Source: a bacterium
GTDB taxonomy: Bacteria > Planctomycetota > UBA8108 > UBA1146
Direction: 5' to 3'
NCBI GenBank assembly: GCA_029976805.1
Contig: JAPOLY010000010.1
Coordinates: 1 to 49,245, forward strand
Length of the DNA stretch: 49,245 nt
The translations under genes and the position numbers were made by a program. The number at the start of each line of letters is the position of its first letter. Positions within the stretch are counted from its first letter, which is position 1. Below the pieces are notes generated by a model. It was not told the origin of the DNA, did no database searches, and saw nothing but the letters and a program-made list of their open reading frames with translations. Positions 14,200 through 23,598 of the stretch are shown one piece after another.

Positions 14200-16698
14200 A
14201 TGTTTGACCGATTTACTGATCGTGCCCGCAAGGTGATGGCCTTGGCCCGTAAAGAGGCTCAAAGGTTCAGCCATGACTTCATCGGCACCGAACACATTCT
14301 TCTGGGGCTTGTTCAGGAAGGCAGCGGAGTCGCCGCAAATGTCTTTAAAAACCTGGACGTGGACTCCGGTAAAATCCGCGCAGAGATTGAGCGTCAGGTT
14401 CAGACCGGCCATGCCATGGTGCAAATGGGCCAGTTGCCTTTCACTCCGCGGGCCAAGCGGGTTCTTGAGCTTTGCCAGGAGGCTGCGAAGGAGCTGCGCC
14501 ACAATTACATTGGAACCGAGCATCTGCTTCTTGGACTGATCCGTGAAGAGCAGGGCGTTGCCGCCACTGTGCTCAAGGACCTGGGTCTGGTTCTGGAAGA
14601 CGTCAGGGCTGAAGTTCTCGAGATTCTGGGAGCGGATGTCAACGACGGAGACATGGAAGATATCGAGCCCGAATCGAAGCCCATCGGCCAGAAGTCGAGA
14701 AACTCCAAGACTCCTGCCCTCGACTCCTTTGGTCGGGACTTGACCGAAATGGCACGTTCTTCCTCGCTCGACCCGGTGATTGGCCGTGCGGATGAAATTG
14801 AGCGGGTCATGCAGGTCCTTGCTCGCAGAACCAAAAACAATCCGGTGCTTCTGGGCGAACCCGGCGTTGGAAAAAGCGCTATCGTCGAGGGCCTGGCCCA
14901 AGAGATTATCGCCGGCGACGTACCGGAGATTTTGCGCAGTCGAAGAATCGTGGTTCTTGATCTGGCCCTCATGGTGGCCGGCACCAAGTATCGCGGTCAG
15001 TTTGAGGAACGCATCAAGGCTGTGATGACGGAAGTCAGTCGCGTCAAGAATGTGATCCTCTTTATCGACGAGTTGCACACGCTGGTCGGTGCCGGTGGCG
15101 CGGAGGGGGCGATCGATGCCTCCAATGTGCTCAAACCCGCACTTTCACGTGGAGAGATCCAGTGCATCGGCGCAACGACCCTCGACGAATACCGCAAGCA
15201 CATCGAAAAAGATGGAGCTCTGGAGAGAAGATTCCAGAGTGTGATCGTCAATCCTCCAACCCGGGATGAGTCTGTTGAGATTCTCAAGGGTTTGAGGGAG
15301 AAGTACGAAGCCCATCACCGGGTGGAGTACACCGATGAGGCTCTGGAGTCTGCAGTCGACATGGCCGTTCGCTACATCAATGGCCGCTTCCTTCCCGACA
15401 AGGCCATCGACGTCATCGATGAGGCTGGATCCAGGGTGCGACTCAAGCAGTCGACCCGTCCGCCCGACCTCAAAGAGCTCGAGGAAGAGATTGTCGAGCT
15501 GGATCGTGAGAAAGAGGCTGCTGTCGCTCAGCAGGATTTCGAGCGTGCCGCCAATCTCCGTGACAAGGCCAGTCGACTGAAAAAGCAAAAGGAAGAAGAA
15601 CTCGCCAGCTGGAAGCAGAAGGCGGATGAAACTTGTGGAATCGTCGACGATGACATCATTGCCGATACCGTCGCCAAAATGACCGGTATTCCTCTGACTC
15701 GCATCGACAGTGGTGAGGCCACACGATTGCTGCAAATGGAAGACGAGCTTCACGACTCGGTGATCTCCCAGCATGCTGCCATCGAACGCATCAGTCGTGC
15801 TGTGCGTCGAAGCCGCAGTGGTTTGAAGGATCCCCGCAGGCCGGTGGGTTCATTCCTCTTCCTGGGACCGACCGGGGTCGGAAAAACGCTGTTGGCCAAG
15901 AGTCTGGCCAAGTTCCTTTTCGGTGAAGAGGACGCCCTGATTCAGGTCGACATGTCCGAGTTCATGGAGAAACACAATGTTTCCCGACTGGTGGGAGCGC
16001 CTCCAGGTTACGTCGGTTACGAAGAGGGTGGACAGCTGACGGAGAAGATTCGTCGCCGTCCGTACTCGGTGGTTCTCCTCGACGAAGTCGAGAAAGCCCA
16101 CTCGGATGTCTTCAACATGCTGTTGCAGGTGATGGAGGAAGGCCATGTCACGGACTCATTCGGTCGTGTGATCGATTTCCGGAATGTGGTCCTGATCATG
16201 ACCTCAAACATCGGTGCGGATCTCATCAAGAACCAGAGTTCCCTCGGTTTCCGCAACACTGAGGGTGGTCGCAATGCCGAACAGATGAGCAAGGAAGTGA
16301 TGGGGGAGGTTGAAAAGTTCTTCCGTCCCGAGTTCCTGAATCGTCTGGACGACACCGTCTTCTTCGAGCCGCTGACACGGGATGACCTCGACGAGATCAT
16401 CGATATCGAAATGAAGCAGGTGAAAGAGCGACTTCGAGAACAGGGAATCGAACTGCACCTTCCTGAGGCTGCGAAAGATTTCCTGATCGACGAGGGTTAC
16501 AACCCCGATTTCGGGGCTCGACCCTTGCGTCGTTCGATACAGAAGTTTGTTGAGGATCCTCTCTCAGAGGAGTTGTTGCGAGGTGAGGTCAAGCAGGGCA
16601 CGGTGCTCGAAGCGGAAGTGTTTGAAAACATTCTTCGTTTCAAGGCTGTTCCATCTGACACACCCAGGGAAGCGGACGCTCCGACCGCAGCCCCCTGA
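14200..16698 (+). CDS. clpC: AAA+ unfoldase ClpC
   Basis: The 832-aa product has the full ClpC layout. Two ClpN repeats (residues 1-145) begin [19 protein letters not shown] and each contain an IGTEHxLLGL motif. AAA domain 1 has Walker A GEPGVGKS near 218 and Walker [19 protein letters not shown]. The UVR-type coiled-coil middle domain contains [17 protein letters not shown] domain 2 has Walker A GPTGVGKT near 556 and [11 protein letters not shown], followed by the C-terminal D2 domain. ClpC unfolds substrates, including McsB-marked proteins, for ClpP. I chose the ATG at 14200 because GAGGAAAG precedes it and family proteins begin MFDRF. A strong terminator lies about 70 nt after the stop, inside folC on the other strand. 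Confidence 0.97.
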   Translation: MFDRFTDRARKVMALARKEAQRFSHDFIGTEHILLGLVQEGSGVAANVFKNLDVDSGKIRAEIERQVQTGHAMVQMGQLPFTPRAKRVLELCQEAAKELRHNYIGTEHLLLGLIREEQGVAATVLKDLGLVLEDVRAEVLEILGADVNDGDMEDIEPESKPIGQKSRNSKTPALDSFGRDLTEMARSSSLDPVIGRADEIERVMQVLARRTKNNPVLLGEPGVGKSAIVEGLAQEIIAGDVPEILRSRRIVVLDLALMVAGTKYRGQFEERIKAVMTEVSRVKNVILFIDELHTLVGAGGAEGAIDASNVLKPALSRGEIQCIGATTLDEYRKHIEKDGALERRFQSVIVNPPTRDESVEILKGLREKYEAHHRVEYTDEALESAVDMAVRYINGRFLPDKAIDVIDEAGSRVRLKQSTRPPDLKELEEEIVELDREKEAAVAQQDFERAANLRDKASRLKKQKEEELASWKQKADETCGIVDDDIIADTVAKMTGIPLTRIDSGEATRLLQMEDELHDSVISQHAAIERISRAVRRSRSGLKDPRRPVGSFLFLGPTGVGKTLLAKSLAKFLFGEEDALIQVDMSEFMEKHNVSRLVGAPPGYVGYEEGGQLTEKIRRRPYSVVLLDEVEKAHSDVFNMLLQVMEEGHVTDSFGRVIDFRNVVLIMTSNIGADLIKNQSSLGFRNTEGGRNAEQMSKEVMGEVEKFFRPEFLNRLDDTVFFEPLTRDDLDEIIDIEMKQVKERLREQGIELHLPEAAKDFLIDEGYNPDFGARPLRRSIQKFVEDPLSEELLRGEVKQGTVLEAEVFENILRFKAVPSDTPREADAPTAAP

Positions 16699-16704
16699 CA
16701 AGCT

Positions 16705-18027
16705 TCAGGCATGTGATGTCGGCAACCACGCTTGTCGAACCATGCCTGCAAGATACATCGATCCAGTGGCCGCAATCGGTTCGCCGATTGCGGCCATTTT
16801 TCTGAGCCAATCGAATCCCTCTTCGGGAGACCCGGCGATCACTGGTGCGACCCCCGACCCGGCGGTGATGGGAACCAGCACTTCCGCGATGGCTTCTCCG
16901 TCCATTCCCCGGGGGACCGGAACTCCCAAAGTGCAAATTTGTGGCAGGGGAGAAAGCCGTTTCAGCTCGGCGAGGGTCTCTGACGGGTTTTTGTCCCGGA
17001 GCATTCCCAATAACAGGGCACCGGATTTTTGGGCAGGTCCGGAGTGACCCTGTTGGAGATTGAAGCGATCCCGATGTCGGGAAAACTCTTCCACGAATGC
17101 ACTGATCGATGCGGGAGTATGCGCTCCATCGAGGAGCAGTTCCGGTGGGCCCGGAACCACTTCAAGGCGGCCCGGAAGTTCCAGTCGATTCCAGGCGAGT
17201 GTTGTTTCTTCTGGAGTCATTGGAGATTCGGGCCAGAAACAATCCAGAGCACGAAGTGCAAGGGAAGCATTCAGCGACTGAATTGCGGATACCTCTTCCG
17301 GAACCCGAGGGTCTCTGTCACAGATCACGGGGATGGCTCCCCTCGAGGCTGCGATTTCAGCGGAGACGGCAGAGGTCTCACCCGAAGCAATCAACAGGGG
17401 TTTGCCGTCGCGTGCGATCTTCGATTTCTCTGCAGCAATCTTTTCACAGGTATCACCGAGGAGAGTCGTATGTTCGAGATCGATGGTGGTCAAAATCCCC
17501 ACGTCGTGCGGAATGGCAGTGGTCGAATCGAGGGGACCTCCGAGCCCGACTTCCAGGAGGAGATGGGAAACCCCTTCTTTCAGGGCGATTTCGATGTAGA
17601 GAGCTGTCCAGAGATCGAAAAAAGTGGGCAGGGGATCATCGGCAGCCTGACCTGCCAGCAATGCGGGATAGAGTCGATGAAGACCCGCCAGCAACTTCTC
17701 AAACGGGACCGGGTGTCTGCAAATACGGATCCGTTCCTCAAGGGAGATCAGGTGTGGAGAGGTCAGGGCCGCAGTTTTGCAGCCCCTGACCGACAGAAGT
17801 GCTTCCAGCCAGAGAACGGTGGATCCTTTGCCCTTCGAACCCGCAACCTGGATGACTTTGCATGAGTGAGTCTCGAGCCCGGCCCGGTCCAGTAATTTTC
17901 TGCAGCGAAGTGGACCCCACTCCCTTCGGCCCCGATCCAGTGGGAGCTGTTTCTCCCAGTTGGTGAAGGAGGCCAGCCAGTCGGGGAGACCTTCGGAGGA
18001 GTCGGGGGGCGGAGAAATATTGACCAT
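16705..18027 (-). CDS. folC: Bifunctional folylpolyglutamate/dihydrofolate synthase
   Basis: The 440-aa product is a Mur-ligase family enzyme that adds glutamate to folates. The ATP loop VIQVAGSKGKGSTV is followed by TAALTSPHLISLEERIRI, the LLEVGLGGPLDSTTA block, IVxxxDLEHTTLLGDT, and the C-terminal GRLEVVPGPPELLLDGAHTPAS region. A GSMYLAG motif lies near the end. The ATG at 18027 has AGGAT 7-8 nt upstream. An ATG at 18069 would add 14 residues that the family does not have, with a weaker AAGG site. The gene converges on clpC with 6 nt between the stops. Its last codons contain the plus-strand terminator hairpin and encode a near-palindromic AAIGEPIAA peptide. Confidence 0.93.
   Translation of the reverse strand: MVNISPPPDSSEGLPDWLASFTNWEKQLPLDRGRREWGPLRCRKLLDRAGLETHSCKVIQVAGSKGKGSTVLWLEALLSVRGCKTAALTSPHLISLEERIRICRHPVPFEKLLAGLHRLYPALLAGQAADDPLPTFFDLWTALYIEIALKEGVSHLLLEVGLGGPLDSTTAIPHDVGILTTIDLEHTTLLGDTCEKIAAEKSKIARDGKPLLIASGETSAVSAEIAASRGAIPVICDRDPRVPEEVSAIQSLNASLALRALDCFWPESPMTPEETTLAWNRLELPGRLEVVPGPPELLLDGAHTPASISAFVEEFSRHRDRFNLQQGHSGPAQKSGALLLGMLRDKNPSETLAELKRLSPLPQICTLGVPVPRGMDGEAIAEVLVPITAGSGVAPVIAGSPEEGFDWLRKMAAIGEPIAATGSMYLAGMVRQAWLPTSHA
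16767..16801 (+). terminator. Intrinsic terminator of clpC located inside folC
   Basis: TGGCCGCAATCGG (16767-16779) pairs perfectly with CCGATTGCGGCCA (16784-16796) around a TTCG tetraloop, followed at once by TTTTT (16797-16801). The 13-bp GC-rich stem, stable loop and T tract are textbook. It is oriented for plus-strand transcripts and lies about 70 nt beyond the clpC stop. On the minus strand it is coding sequence of folC and has no T tract, so it should not stop folC transcription. Confidence 0.85.
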
Positions 18028-18132
18028 GACGGTGATCCTTTCTTCCCGCAGGAGATCCCCGAAGCTCATTGACCTTTGGCAAACGATGACACAGCATCAC
18101 CCGTGAGCGAACCAAACCCAAGGAGCTGTCCA

Positions 18133-18903
18133 GTGCCAGAGACCAATTATTCAGCACCCTCTTCAGGATCCGCATCTGCAGATCCTGAAAAGCCGAAAAT
18201 CGGTCTCAATGTGGATGTGGCAGTGGAAGATTCAGGCCGCATCGTCACCCGCATGAATATCCGCTATTCCGACCTGGTGCTCCAGCATGGCGGCTTGCCC
18301 GTGATCTTTCCACCCGGAATCAAGCCCGAAGAAGTGGGATCGGACCTCGATGGATTTCTGCTGATCGGGGGAGACGATTACCATTGCAGCATGAAAAAAC
18401 CGGATTCGCCTCCACCCCGATTTGTGGGTGTTCTTCCGCGCAGGGAAGAGGCTGATCTGGCATGGGCTCGCTGGCTCCTTGAATCGGAGTTGCCCGTACT
18501 CGGAATCTGTGGAGGACTACAGGCTCTGGTGCTCGCCGCTGGAGGAGATCTGGTCGAAGACATTGAAAGCGAACTGGAGTCGAATGTGGGTCACCGGGTG
18601 ATCGAATCGGGAACGATCCCCCGCCATGAAGTCGATTGGAAGGGACAACTTTCAGACTGTCCTGACCCTGGAGTCTTCACCATCAATTCCAGTCACCATC
18701 AGGCCGTTGGCAGGATCCCCGAAAATTGGCAGGTGTTGGCGCAGTCAGCGGACGGTGTCATCGAAGCCTGTTCCGATGCGGGTGGGCGCTGTGTGGGGGT
18801 GCAGTGGCATCCAGAGTTGATGCCCGAAGATCAACTGGGTCATTCGATTGTGGGTCGCCTGGTGGAAGCGGCCCGGGTTCGAAGGGGGAGCCGCCTTGTC
18901 TAG
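18133..18903 (+). CDS. Class I glutamine amidotransferase-like protein, peptidase C26 (PuuD-like)
   Basis: The 256-aa product resembles gamma-glutamyl-GABA hydrolase. It has KPKIGLNVDV at the start of the fold, GFLLIGGDDYH, the nucleophile elbow LGICGGLQAL with the catalytic Cys, NSSHHQAVGRI, and the His-Glu pair in GVQWHPEL. These make a complete Cys-His-Glu triad, so hydrolase activity is likely; the natural substrate is open. The GTG at 18133 has AGGAG 7 nt upstream. In-frame TTG (18076) and GTG (18103) lack ribosome sites. The gene overlaps lpxB by 8 nt. The first 20 residues are Ser/Pro-rich and may be a disordered leader. Confidence 0.86.
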   Translation: MPETNYSAPSSGSASADPEKPKIGLNVDVAVEDSGRIVTRMNIRYSDLVLQHGGLPVIFPPGIKPEEVGSDLDGFLLIGGDDYHCSMKKPDSPPPRFVGVLPRREEADLAWARWLLESELPVLGICGGLQALVLAAGGDLVEDIESELESNVGHRVIESGTIPRHEVDWKGQLSDCPDPGVFTINSSHHQAVGRIPENWQVLAQSADGVIEACSDAGGRCVGVQWHPELMPEDQLGHSIVGRLVEAARVRRGSRLV

Positions 18904-20029
18904 ATTGATGGTCTGTGCCGGCGAGCCTTCCGGAGACCTGCACGGTGCGAGGCTGGTGAAGGAATGCCTGCAGCTTTGCCCGGACCTGGAAGTAGACGCC
19001 ATAGGGGGGGCCCATCTGGCTCGATCGGGTGCACGGCTGAGGGCTGATCGCACCGACAAGGCCGTGATGGGTTGGCTGCCGGTGTTGGCACAACTGGGGT
19101 CGATCATCGATCACTCCGCAGCATTCGTCGAAGAGCTGATGGACTCACCTCCGGATCACCTCGTCGTGATCGATTATCCCGGTTTGCACAGCAATCTGGC
19201 TTTGATGGCGCGACGAATGGGAATCCCTGTGACCTACTACATCTGCCCCCAGGTTTGGGCATGGGCTCCGTGGAGAATGAAGCGGATTGCCCAGTGTGCA
19301 GATCAGTTACTGGTGGTCATCCCCTTCGAGGAGCAGTTGTACTCGCCCTATCACCCCCGTGTAATTCATGTCGGAAATCCGGTCTTTGATCATCTTTCTG
19401 ATGTGGGGCCGGCTCCTGAAATCCCCGGTGCCTCCGGAGACCCCATTCTGGCCCTGCTTCCCGGAAGTCGTCGCCAAGAGTTGATTCATGGGTTGCCAGC
19501 CTTGGTGAATGCGGCCAGTGAACTCAAGGCCGAAAAGCCTGAGCTGGAGATATGGGTTTCCTGTCAACGGGAAGAACTCAGACCGATCGTCCGGGAGATC
19601 ATCGGCGATCGAAAAGGCTTCCACATTCATGCTGGTGAGGCTCGGGCTCTGCAATCGAGTGCCCGATTGGCCATCGTTTGCTCCGGTACAGCAACGCTCG
19701 AGACGGCATGGCACGGTGTTCCCATGGTCGTGGCCTATCCGGCAAATGACTTGCAGAAATCCCTGTATTCTCTCTTGGGAGTGGCACCCTTCTTCTCGCT
19801 GGTGAATCTTTTTGCCGGTGAGGAGATCGTACCGGAAAGACTGGTTGATCCCGGGGATGGAGCTGCAGTGGCCCGATTGGCAAGGCCACTGCTCGACGAC
19901 AGTGTTGCGAGCCTTCAGGTGAGCCGCTTGAAGCAACTCAAGGGTGAGAAGTTTCACCCGGGTGCCAGCCTGCGTGCCGCCAGATCTGTTCTTCAGCAGA
20001 TACCGGACAGCGGTGTTTCGCTGATCTGA
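18896..20029 (+). CDS. lpxB: Lipid-A-disaccharide synthase
   Basis: The 377-aa product has the LpxB signatures: VCAGEPSGDLHGARLV at the start, AVMGWLPVLAQL, VVIDYPGLHSNLALMARR, YYICPQVWAWAPWR, LALLPGSRRQEL, and the CSGTATLETAWHGVPMVVAYP block. It joins UDP-diacylglucosamine with lipid X to form the lipid A disaccharide. This supports a lipid A-bearing outer membrane. The chosen TTG at 18896 has GGGGGAG at 5 nt and overlaps the upstream stop codon; an ATG at 18908 is the alternative. Other lpx genes are not in the window. It sits between an amidotransferase-like gene and a membrane protein of unknown function. Confidence 0.95.
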   Translation: MSRLMVCAGEPSGDLHGARLVKECLQLCPDLEVDAIGGAHLARSGARLRADRTDKAVMGWLPVLAQLGSIIDHSAAFVEELMDSPPDHLVVIDYPGLHSNLALMARRMGIPVTYYICPQVWAWAPWRMKRIAQCADQLLVVIPFEEQLYSPYHPRVIHVGNPVFDHLSDVGPAPEIPGASGDPILALLPGSRRQELIHGLPALVNAASELKAEKPELEIWVSCQREELRPIVREIIGDRKGFHIHAGEARALQSSARLAIVCSGTATLETAWHGVPMVVAYPANDLQKSLYSLLGVAPFFSLVNLFAGEEIVPERLVDPGDGAAVARLARPLLDDSVASLQVSRLKQLKGEKFHPGASLRAARSVLQQIPDSGVSLI

Positions 20030-20055
20030 ATCCTCGAACCTGTTATGATCATGGC

Positions 20056-21006
20056 ATGGTTTACTTTGGTCCCAAACGATACCGCCCCCAACGGGTAGGC
20101 CCGACGACCCGGGAGCGAGCGAAGATTCTCGGTTCCCTGGCTCTGTTACTGGTCCTCATTTTGACGGTTTGGTCGATGCAAAGACCTGAACCCGAGCCGT
20201 CATTGACGATTCCGGTGATGAGTTCGGGTAGCAACGACGATGGTGGTGTTTCCGCCGGCAATACCGATTCCTTGGGGGGATCTTCGTCCGAGGGTGAAGT
20301 TCCGGAGCCGGTTTCACTTCCTTCTCCAGATCAGGGGCCTCCAGCAGAACCCTTTCAGGAGAACCCTGCGGTTCTTTTTGCCGTCAGGGATAGCAATGCG
20401 AAAGTCGAAGGTCCCACGGAGTTAGCGGGTCTTCATTACCTTTTGCACCGGTGGAGGAGCGATTGGCAACCGGAAGAGATCACCGAGCCCCCGGAAGTCT
20501 CTGAGATTGCAAGTCAGGCCGCCTTTATGCGTGGGCGGAGATGTCTCTTTGTGATCACACTGATAGAGAACCCGCGGCTCAGAATTCTGGAAGACAATCC
20601 TTCAGGCCTGACTTCCATATGGGAGGCCTTTGGTTCAGATCGCTCGAACCGGCTTCACAGGATCAACTTTATCAGCAAACCGAAAAACCTTCCCCGCAGT
20701 AGTGAGGTCTTGGTGACCGGAGATTTTCTCAGGTTGTACCGTTATGAAACGGTTACGGGGCTGGAGGGAATGGTCCCAGAATGGGTCTGCGGAAAATTGG
20801 AGCCTTACGAGAGTCCATTTGCAGGTCGTTCATATTGGGCTCAGGAGATGTTCTGGGCGCTCTCGGGGATCGGGGTTTTGACGCTCCTGGTCGGAGTCTT
20901 TTTCTACACTCGATCCACCGCGAGTGATTCCACGACGGGCTCCCCAAAGAGACGCTCTACAAGGCCAACCCGGAAAGCCAGAAAACGGACCGAAGATGAG
21001 TCCTGA
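20056..21006 (+). CDS. Unknown two-TM membrane protein
   Basis: This is a 316-aa protein I do not recognise. It has a short basic N-terminus (YFGPKRYRPQRVG), one membrane segment (about residues 24-42) and a Ser/Gly/Pro/Glu-rich linker (about 45-105). A folded middle part (about 105-255, with LHYLLHRWRSDW and FMRGRRCLFVITLIENPRLRI) is followed by a second membrane segment (about 268-288, ALSGIGVLTLLVGVFFYT) and a very basic tail. The layout puts the middle domain outside the cytoplasm with both ends inside. It overlaps aroB by 11 nt and follows lpxB by 26 nt, so an envelope role is possible. The start ATG overlaps an out-of-frame ATG at 20051; no strong ribosome site is seen. Confidence 0.75.
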   Translation: MVYFGPKRYRPQRVGPTTRERAKILGSLALLLVLILTVWSMQRPEPEPSLTIPVMSSGSNDDGGVSAGNTDSLGGSSSEGEVPEPVSLPSPDQGPPAEPFQENPAVLFAVRDSNAKVEGPTELAGLHYLLHRWRSDWQPEEITEPPEVSEIASQAAFMRGRRCLFVITLIENPRLRILEDNPSGLTSIWEAFGSDRSNRLHRINFISKPKNLPRSSEVLVTGDFLRLYRYETVTGLEGMVPEWVCGKLEPYESPFAGRSYWAQEMFWALSGIGVLTLLVGVFFYTRSTASDSTTGSPKRRSTRPTRKARKRTEDES

Positions 21007-22078
21007 ACCGATGGCTTTTTACCCACAATCTGCCGCCAGTACCCTTCGGTTTGTTGCCGACAGTCTCGTCCCGGACAAGTTTGATTTTTCGATTTACAGC
21101 AGTATTGCGATCTTTGTCGACGATAAGGTTCCCCTCCAATTTTATGAGCCGATCCTCAACCGATGCTCCGCAGATGGGGTGCCCTGTAGGCACGTCTCCC
21201 TGACCGCAGGAGAATCTCTCAAGGAATTTGAAGGCTGGTCAGGGATTCTCGATGAGATGGCGGAGGCGGGACTGGATCGCAGCAGTCTAATTGTTGCTAT
21301 TGGGGGAGGCAGCCTGGGAGATGCTGTCGGTTTTGCTGCTTCGATCTGGAATCGGGGGATTCCCTGGATTGCGGTTCCGACAACACTTCTGGCGATGGTC
21401 GACGCCCATTTGGGGGGGAAGACCGCTCTTCACCACGGCCGCATCAAGAATCGGATCGGATCCTTTCACCTGCCCCAGGAGGTTTGGGTCAACCCCGACG
21501 TTCTTCAGACCCTTCCTGTCAGGGAGCTGCGACAGGGATGGGCAGAATTGATCAAGGCTGCCTTGATTGGTGGAGAACCCTTCTTCAACAGTCTTGAAAA
21601 TGGAATTCCTGAGAACCTGCTGCCCTCGGAAGAACTGATCAGGAGAGCGATGGAGGTCAAGGTCTCTATCGTGAATGGCGACCTGAAGGAGTCGGGCAGG
21701 AGAAAAGTCCTGAATCTTGGGCACACTTTGGCCCATGCACTTGAGATGGAGCGGACCGATCAGGGCCCTCGCTGGGCCCATGGTGAGGCGGTTTCAATGG
21801 GGCTGGTTTTCGCCTGTACCATGGCTGAGAAGATGGGGCTTGCTGAGGTCCCACTCACTGAAAAAGTTTCGACTCTACTGGAGTTGTCGGGTTTGCCCGT
21901 TCGAATCGAGGACGCTCCCGAGACGGATGTACTTCTGGATCGTATTGAAAAAGACAAGAAAAGTCGTGGCGGCCGTGTTTCATGGATTCTTCCTGAAAGG
22001 CCGGGATCGATGCTGATCAAGGAGCTGTCCCGTGAAGAAGTCAGGGATCAGCTGACAGACTGGATCCAGAAAGGATGA
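20996..22078 (+). CDS. aroB: 3-Dehydroquinate synthase
   Basis: The 360-aa product has the family blocks: IVAIGGGSLGDAVGFAASIW (NAD binding), VPTTLLAMVDAHLGGKTAL, the metal-binding KVLNLGHTLAHALE, and HGEAVSMGLVFAC. AroB converts DAHP to 3-dehydroquinate, step two of the shikimate pathway, using NAD and a divalent metal. The start chosen is the ATG at 20996, overlapping the upstream gene; an ATG at 21011 is the alternative, and an in-frame extension to 20924 has no support. Its stop overlaps the MATE gene start (ATGA). No other aro genes are adjacent. Confidence 0.95.
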   Translation: MSPEPMAFYPQSAASTLRFVADSLVPDKFDFSIYSSIAIFVDDKVPLQFYEPILNRCSADGVPCRHVSLTAGESLKEFEGWSGILDEMAEAGLDRSSLIVAIGGGSLGDAVGFAASIWNRGIPWIAVPTTLLAMVDAHLGGKTALHHGRIKNRIGSFHLPQEVWVNPDVLQTLPVRELRQGWAELIKAALIGGEPFFNSLENGIPENLLPSEELIRRAMEVKVSIVNGDLKESGRRKVLNLGHTLAHALEMERTDQGPRWAHGEAVSMGLVFACTMAEKMGLAEVPLTEKVSTLLELSGLPVRIEDAPETDVLLDRIEKDKKSRGGRVSWILPERPGSMLIKELSREEVRDQLTDWIQKG

Positions 22079-23502
22079 GTCTGAACCATCCGCATGGCGA
22101 CCTGATTCATTCAGGTTTGCCGGGACGCTCCATGGACCGGGAAATTCTGCGACTGGCAATTCCTGCGATCCTTCAATATCTCCTGCACACGGTTCAGTTT
22201 CTCATCGATACCCGAATGGTTTCGGACGCATCCGGGGGCGGTGATGCATCGTTGGCTTCCCTGAATCTGGTATCTCCCCTCTGTTGGTCGTTGACAACAA
22301 TCTTCACTGTGACTGCGATCGGTGCTGGTGCTGTGGTTGCCAGAAGAACCGGTGAAGGGTCAGCACTTCGGGTCAGTCAGGCATTGTGGACCTCCCTTGG
22401 TTTGGCTCTGGTTTTGGGATTGTTGGTGACAGGACTGTGCGTTGCATTCAGGGATGTCGGTATCGCATGGCTGGGTCAGGAGATGTTTGAACAGGACCCG
22501 CAGTCGAGGGCCCAAATCCTTGGTGAAGCGAGTGGGTACCTCACATGGTTCCTCTTGCTGTTTCCGTTGCGAGCGGTCGTGGTCACTCTGGAGTCAACGG
22601 TCAGGGGGGCGGGGGAATCACTGCTCCCGGTCGCCGGAGGAATCCTCGCCAATCTGGTCAATATCGTTGGCAATGCAGTCCTTCTCTACGGCCTCTGGGG
22701 CTTCCCGAAAATGGGAGTCGAAGGGGTTGGGCTGGCGACCGGTTTGGCCCCGCTGGTGGAAGTGATCCTGATTCTGGGCGTTCTTTTCTTTCGCAAGAAG
22801 GGCCGGGTCACACTCAGGATCCCGGGGGCATTGAAGTTTGATCTTCAGGAAGCACGACAAATCCTGAAGCTGAGTCTCCCTGCATTGGGGGCCGCATTTC
22901 TTTTTCACTCCGGGTTTGTGGTTTACCAGTTTGCGATCTTCAAACTGGACGCCATGTCGATGGCCGCTCACAGGGCAGCGATTGCAATTCAGTCACTCGC
23001 TTTTTTGCCCGCTCACGGTTTTCAGGCAGCGGCGGCGAGTGTTGCTGGTCGACTGTTGGGGGCGGGGCAAACTGAGGCTGCCATGAGAAGCGCCATTCGC
23101 AGCAGTGTCCTCGCGCTGGTGTCGATCATTCCAGTCTTTTTGCTGCTCTTTTTCATTCCAGAGCAGTTGATGTCGGTGTTCAAGCTGGAGGACTCGACCG
23201 CTCAATTGGCTGCCATCTGCCTGGTGATCGGAGCCTGTGAAGTTCCCTTCCTGATGTTGACAGAGACACTCACCGGTTCCCTGCGTGGAGCGGGGGCGAA
23301 CATTCCGGTGATGTGGATCACGGCTGCAGGATCCTGGTGTTTTCGGGTTCCCTTTGCATGGATTCTGGCCTACGGCTGGTGGGGGCTTCCGCAATTGGGA
23401 TTGCAGGGGGTCTGGGTTGCCACGGTTCTCGACTGGATCGTTCGATCATTCCTCTGTGTCTGGGTGATTCGTCGCCGGAACTGGTTACAAATCAAACTTT
23501 AG
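22075..23502 (+). CDS. MATE family efflux transporter
   Basis: The 475-aa product has about 12 predicted membrane segments in two similar halves, as in NorM/DinF proteins. Typical blocks are LRLAIPAILQYLLHTVQFLIDTRMV at the start, VTLESTVRGAGESLLPVAGGI after segment 4, and the second-half counterparts FQAAAASVAGRLLGAGQ and LTETLTGSLRGAGAN. It is a cation-driven exporter; the substrate cannot be told from sequence. It starts in the aroB stop codon (ATGA overlap). It is the last gene of the run and is followed by a strong bidirectional terminator. Confidence 0.93.
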   Translation: MSLNHPHGDLIHSGLPGRSMDREILRLAIPAILQYLLHTVQFLIDTRMVSDASGGGDASLASLNLVSPLCWSLTTIFTVTAIGAGAVVARRTGEGSALRVSQALWTSLGLALVLGLLVTGLCVAFRDVGIAWLGQEMFEQDPQSRAQILGEASGYLTWFLLLFPLRAVVVTLESTVRGAGESLLPVAGGILANLVNIVGNAVLLYGLWGFPKMGVEGVGLATGLAPLVEVILILGVLFFRKKGRVTLRIPGALKFDLQEARQILKLSLPALGAAFLFHSGFVVYQFAIFKLDAMSMAAHRAAIAIQSLAFLPAHGFQAAAASVAGRLLGAGQTEAAMRSAIRSSVLALVSIIPVFLLLFFIPEQLMSVFKLEDSTAQLAAICLVIGACEVPFLMLTETLTGSLRGAGANIPVMWITAAGSWCFRVPFAWILAYGWWGLPQLGLQGVWVATVLDWIVRSFLCVWVIRRRNWLQIKL

Positions 23503-23544
23503 ATCCTGAACTCATTCGCAAGCGGTCTTCATACCAGTCAAAAA

Positions 23545-23583
23545 AAAAAGAGCGTGCGGACTGAAAGTCCGCACGCTCTTTTT
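23545..23583. terminator. Strong bidirectional terminator
   Basis: An 18-bp perfect stem (23545-23562 with 23566-23583) with a GAA loop contains the core AGAGCGTGCGGACT. On the plus strand the stem ends in TTTTT. On the minus strand it runs into nine T residues (23541-23549 read in reverse). It lies between the converging MATE gene (stop at 23502) and the secreted-protein gene (stop at 23599) and should serve both. Confidence 0.92.
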
Positions 23584-23598
23584 CGTTGGCAACCAGAC

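Noticed and set aside
18069..18097. TTGACC-N17-CAGCAT as a promoter for the C26/lpxB run
   Set aside because: The -10 box matches only three bases and the region is short. Possible but not supported enough to list.
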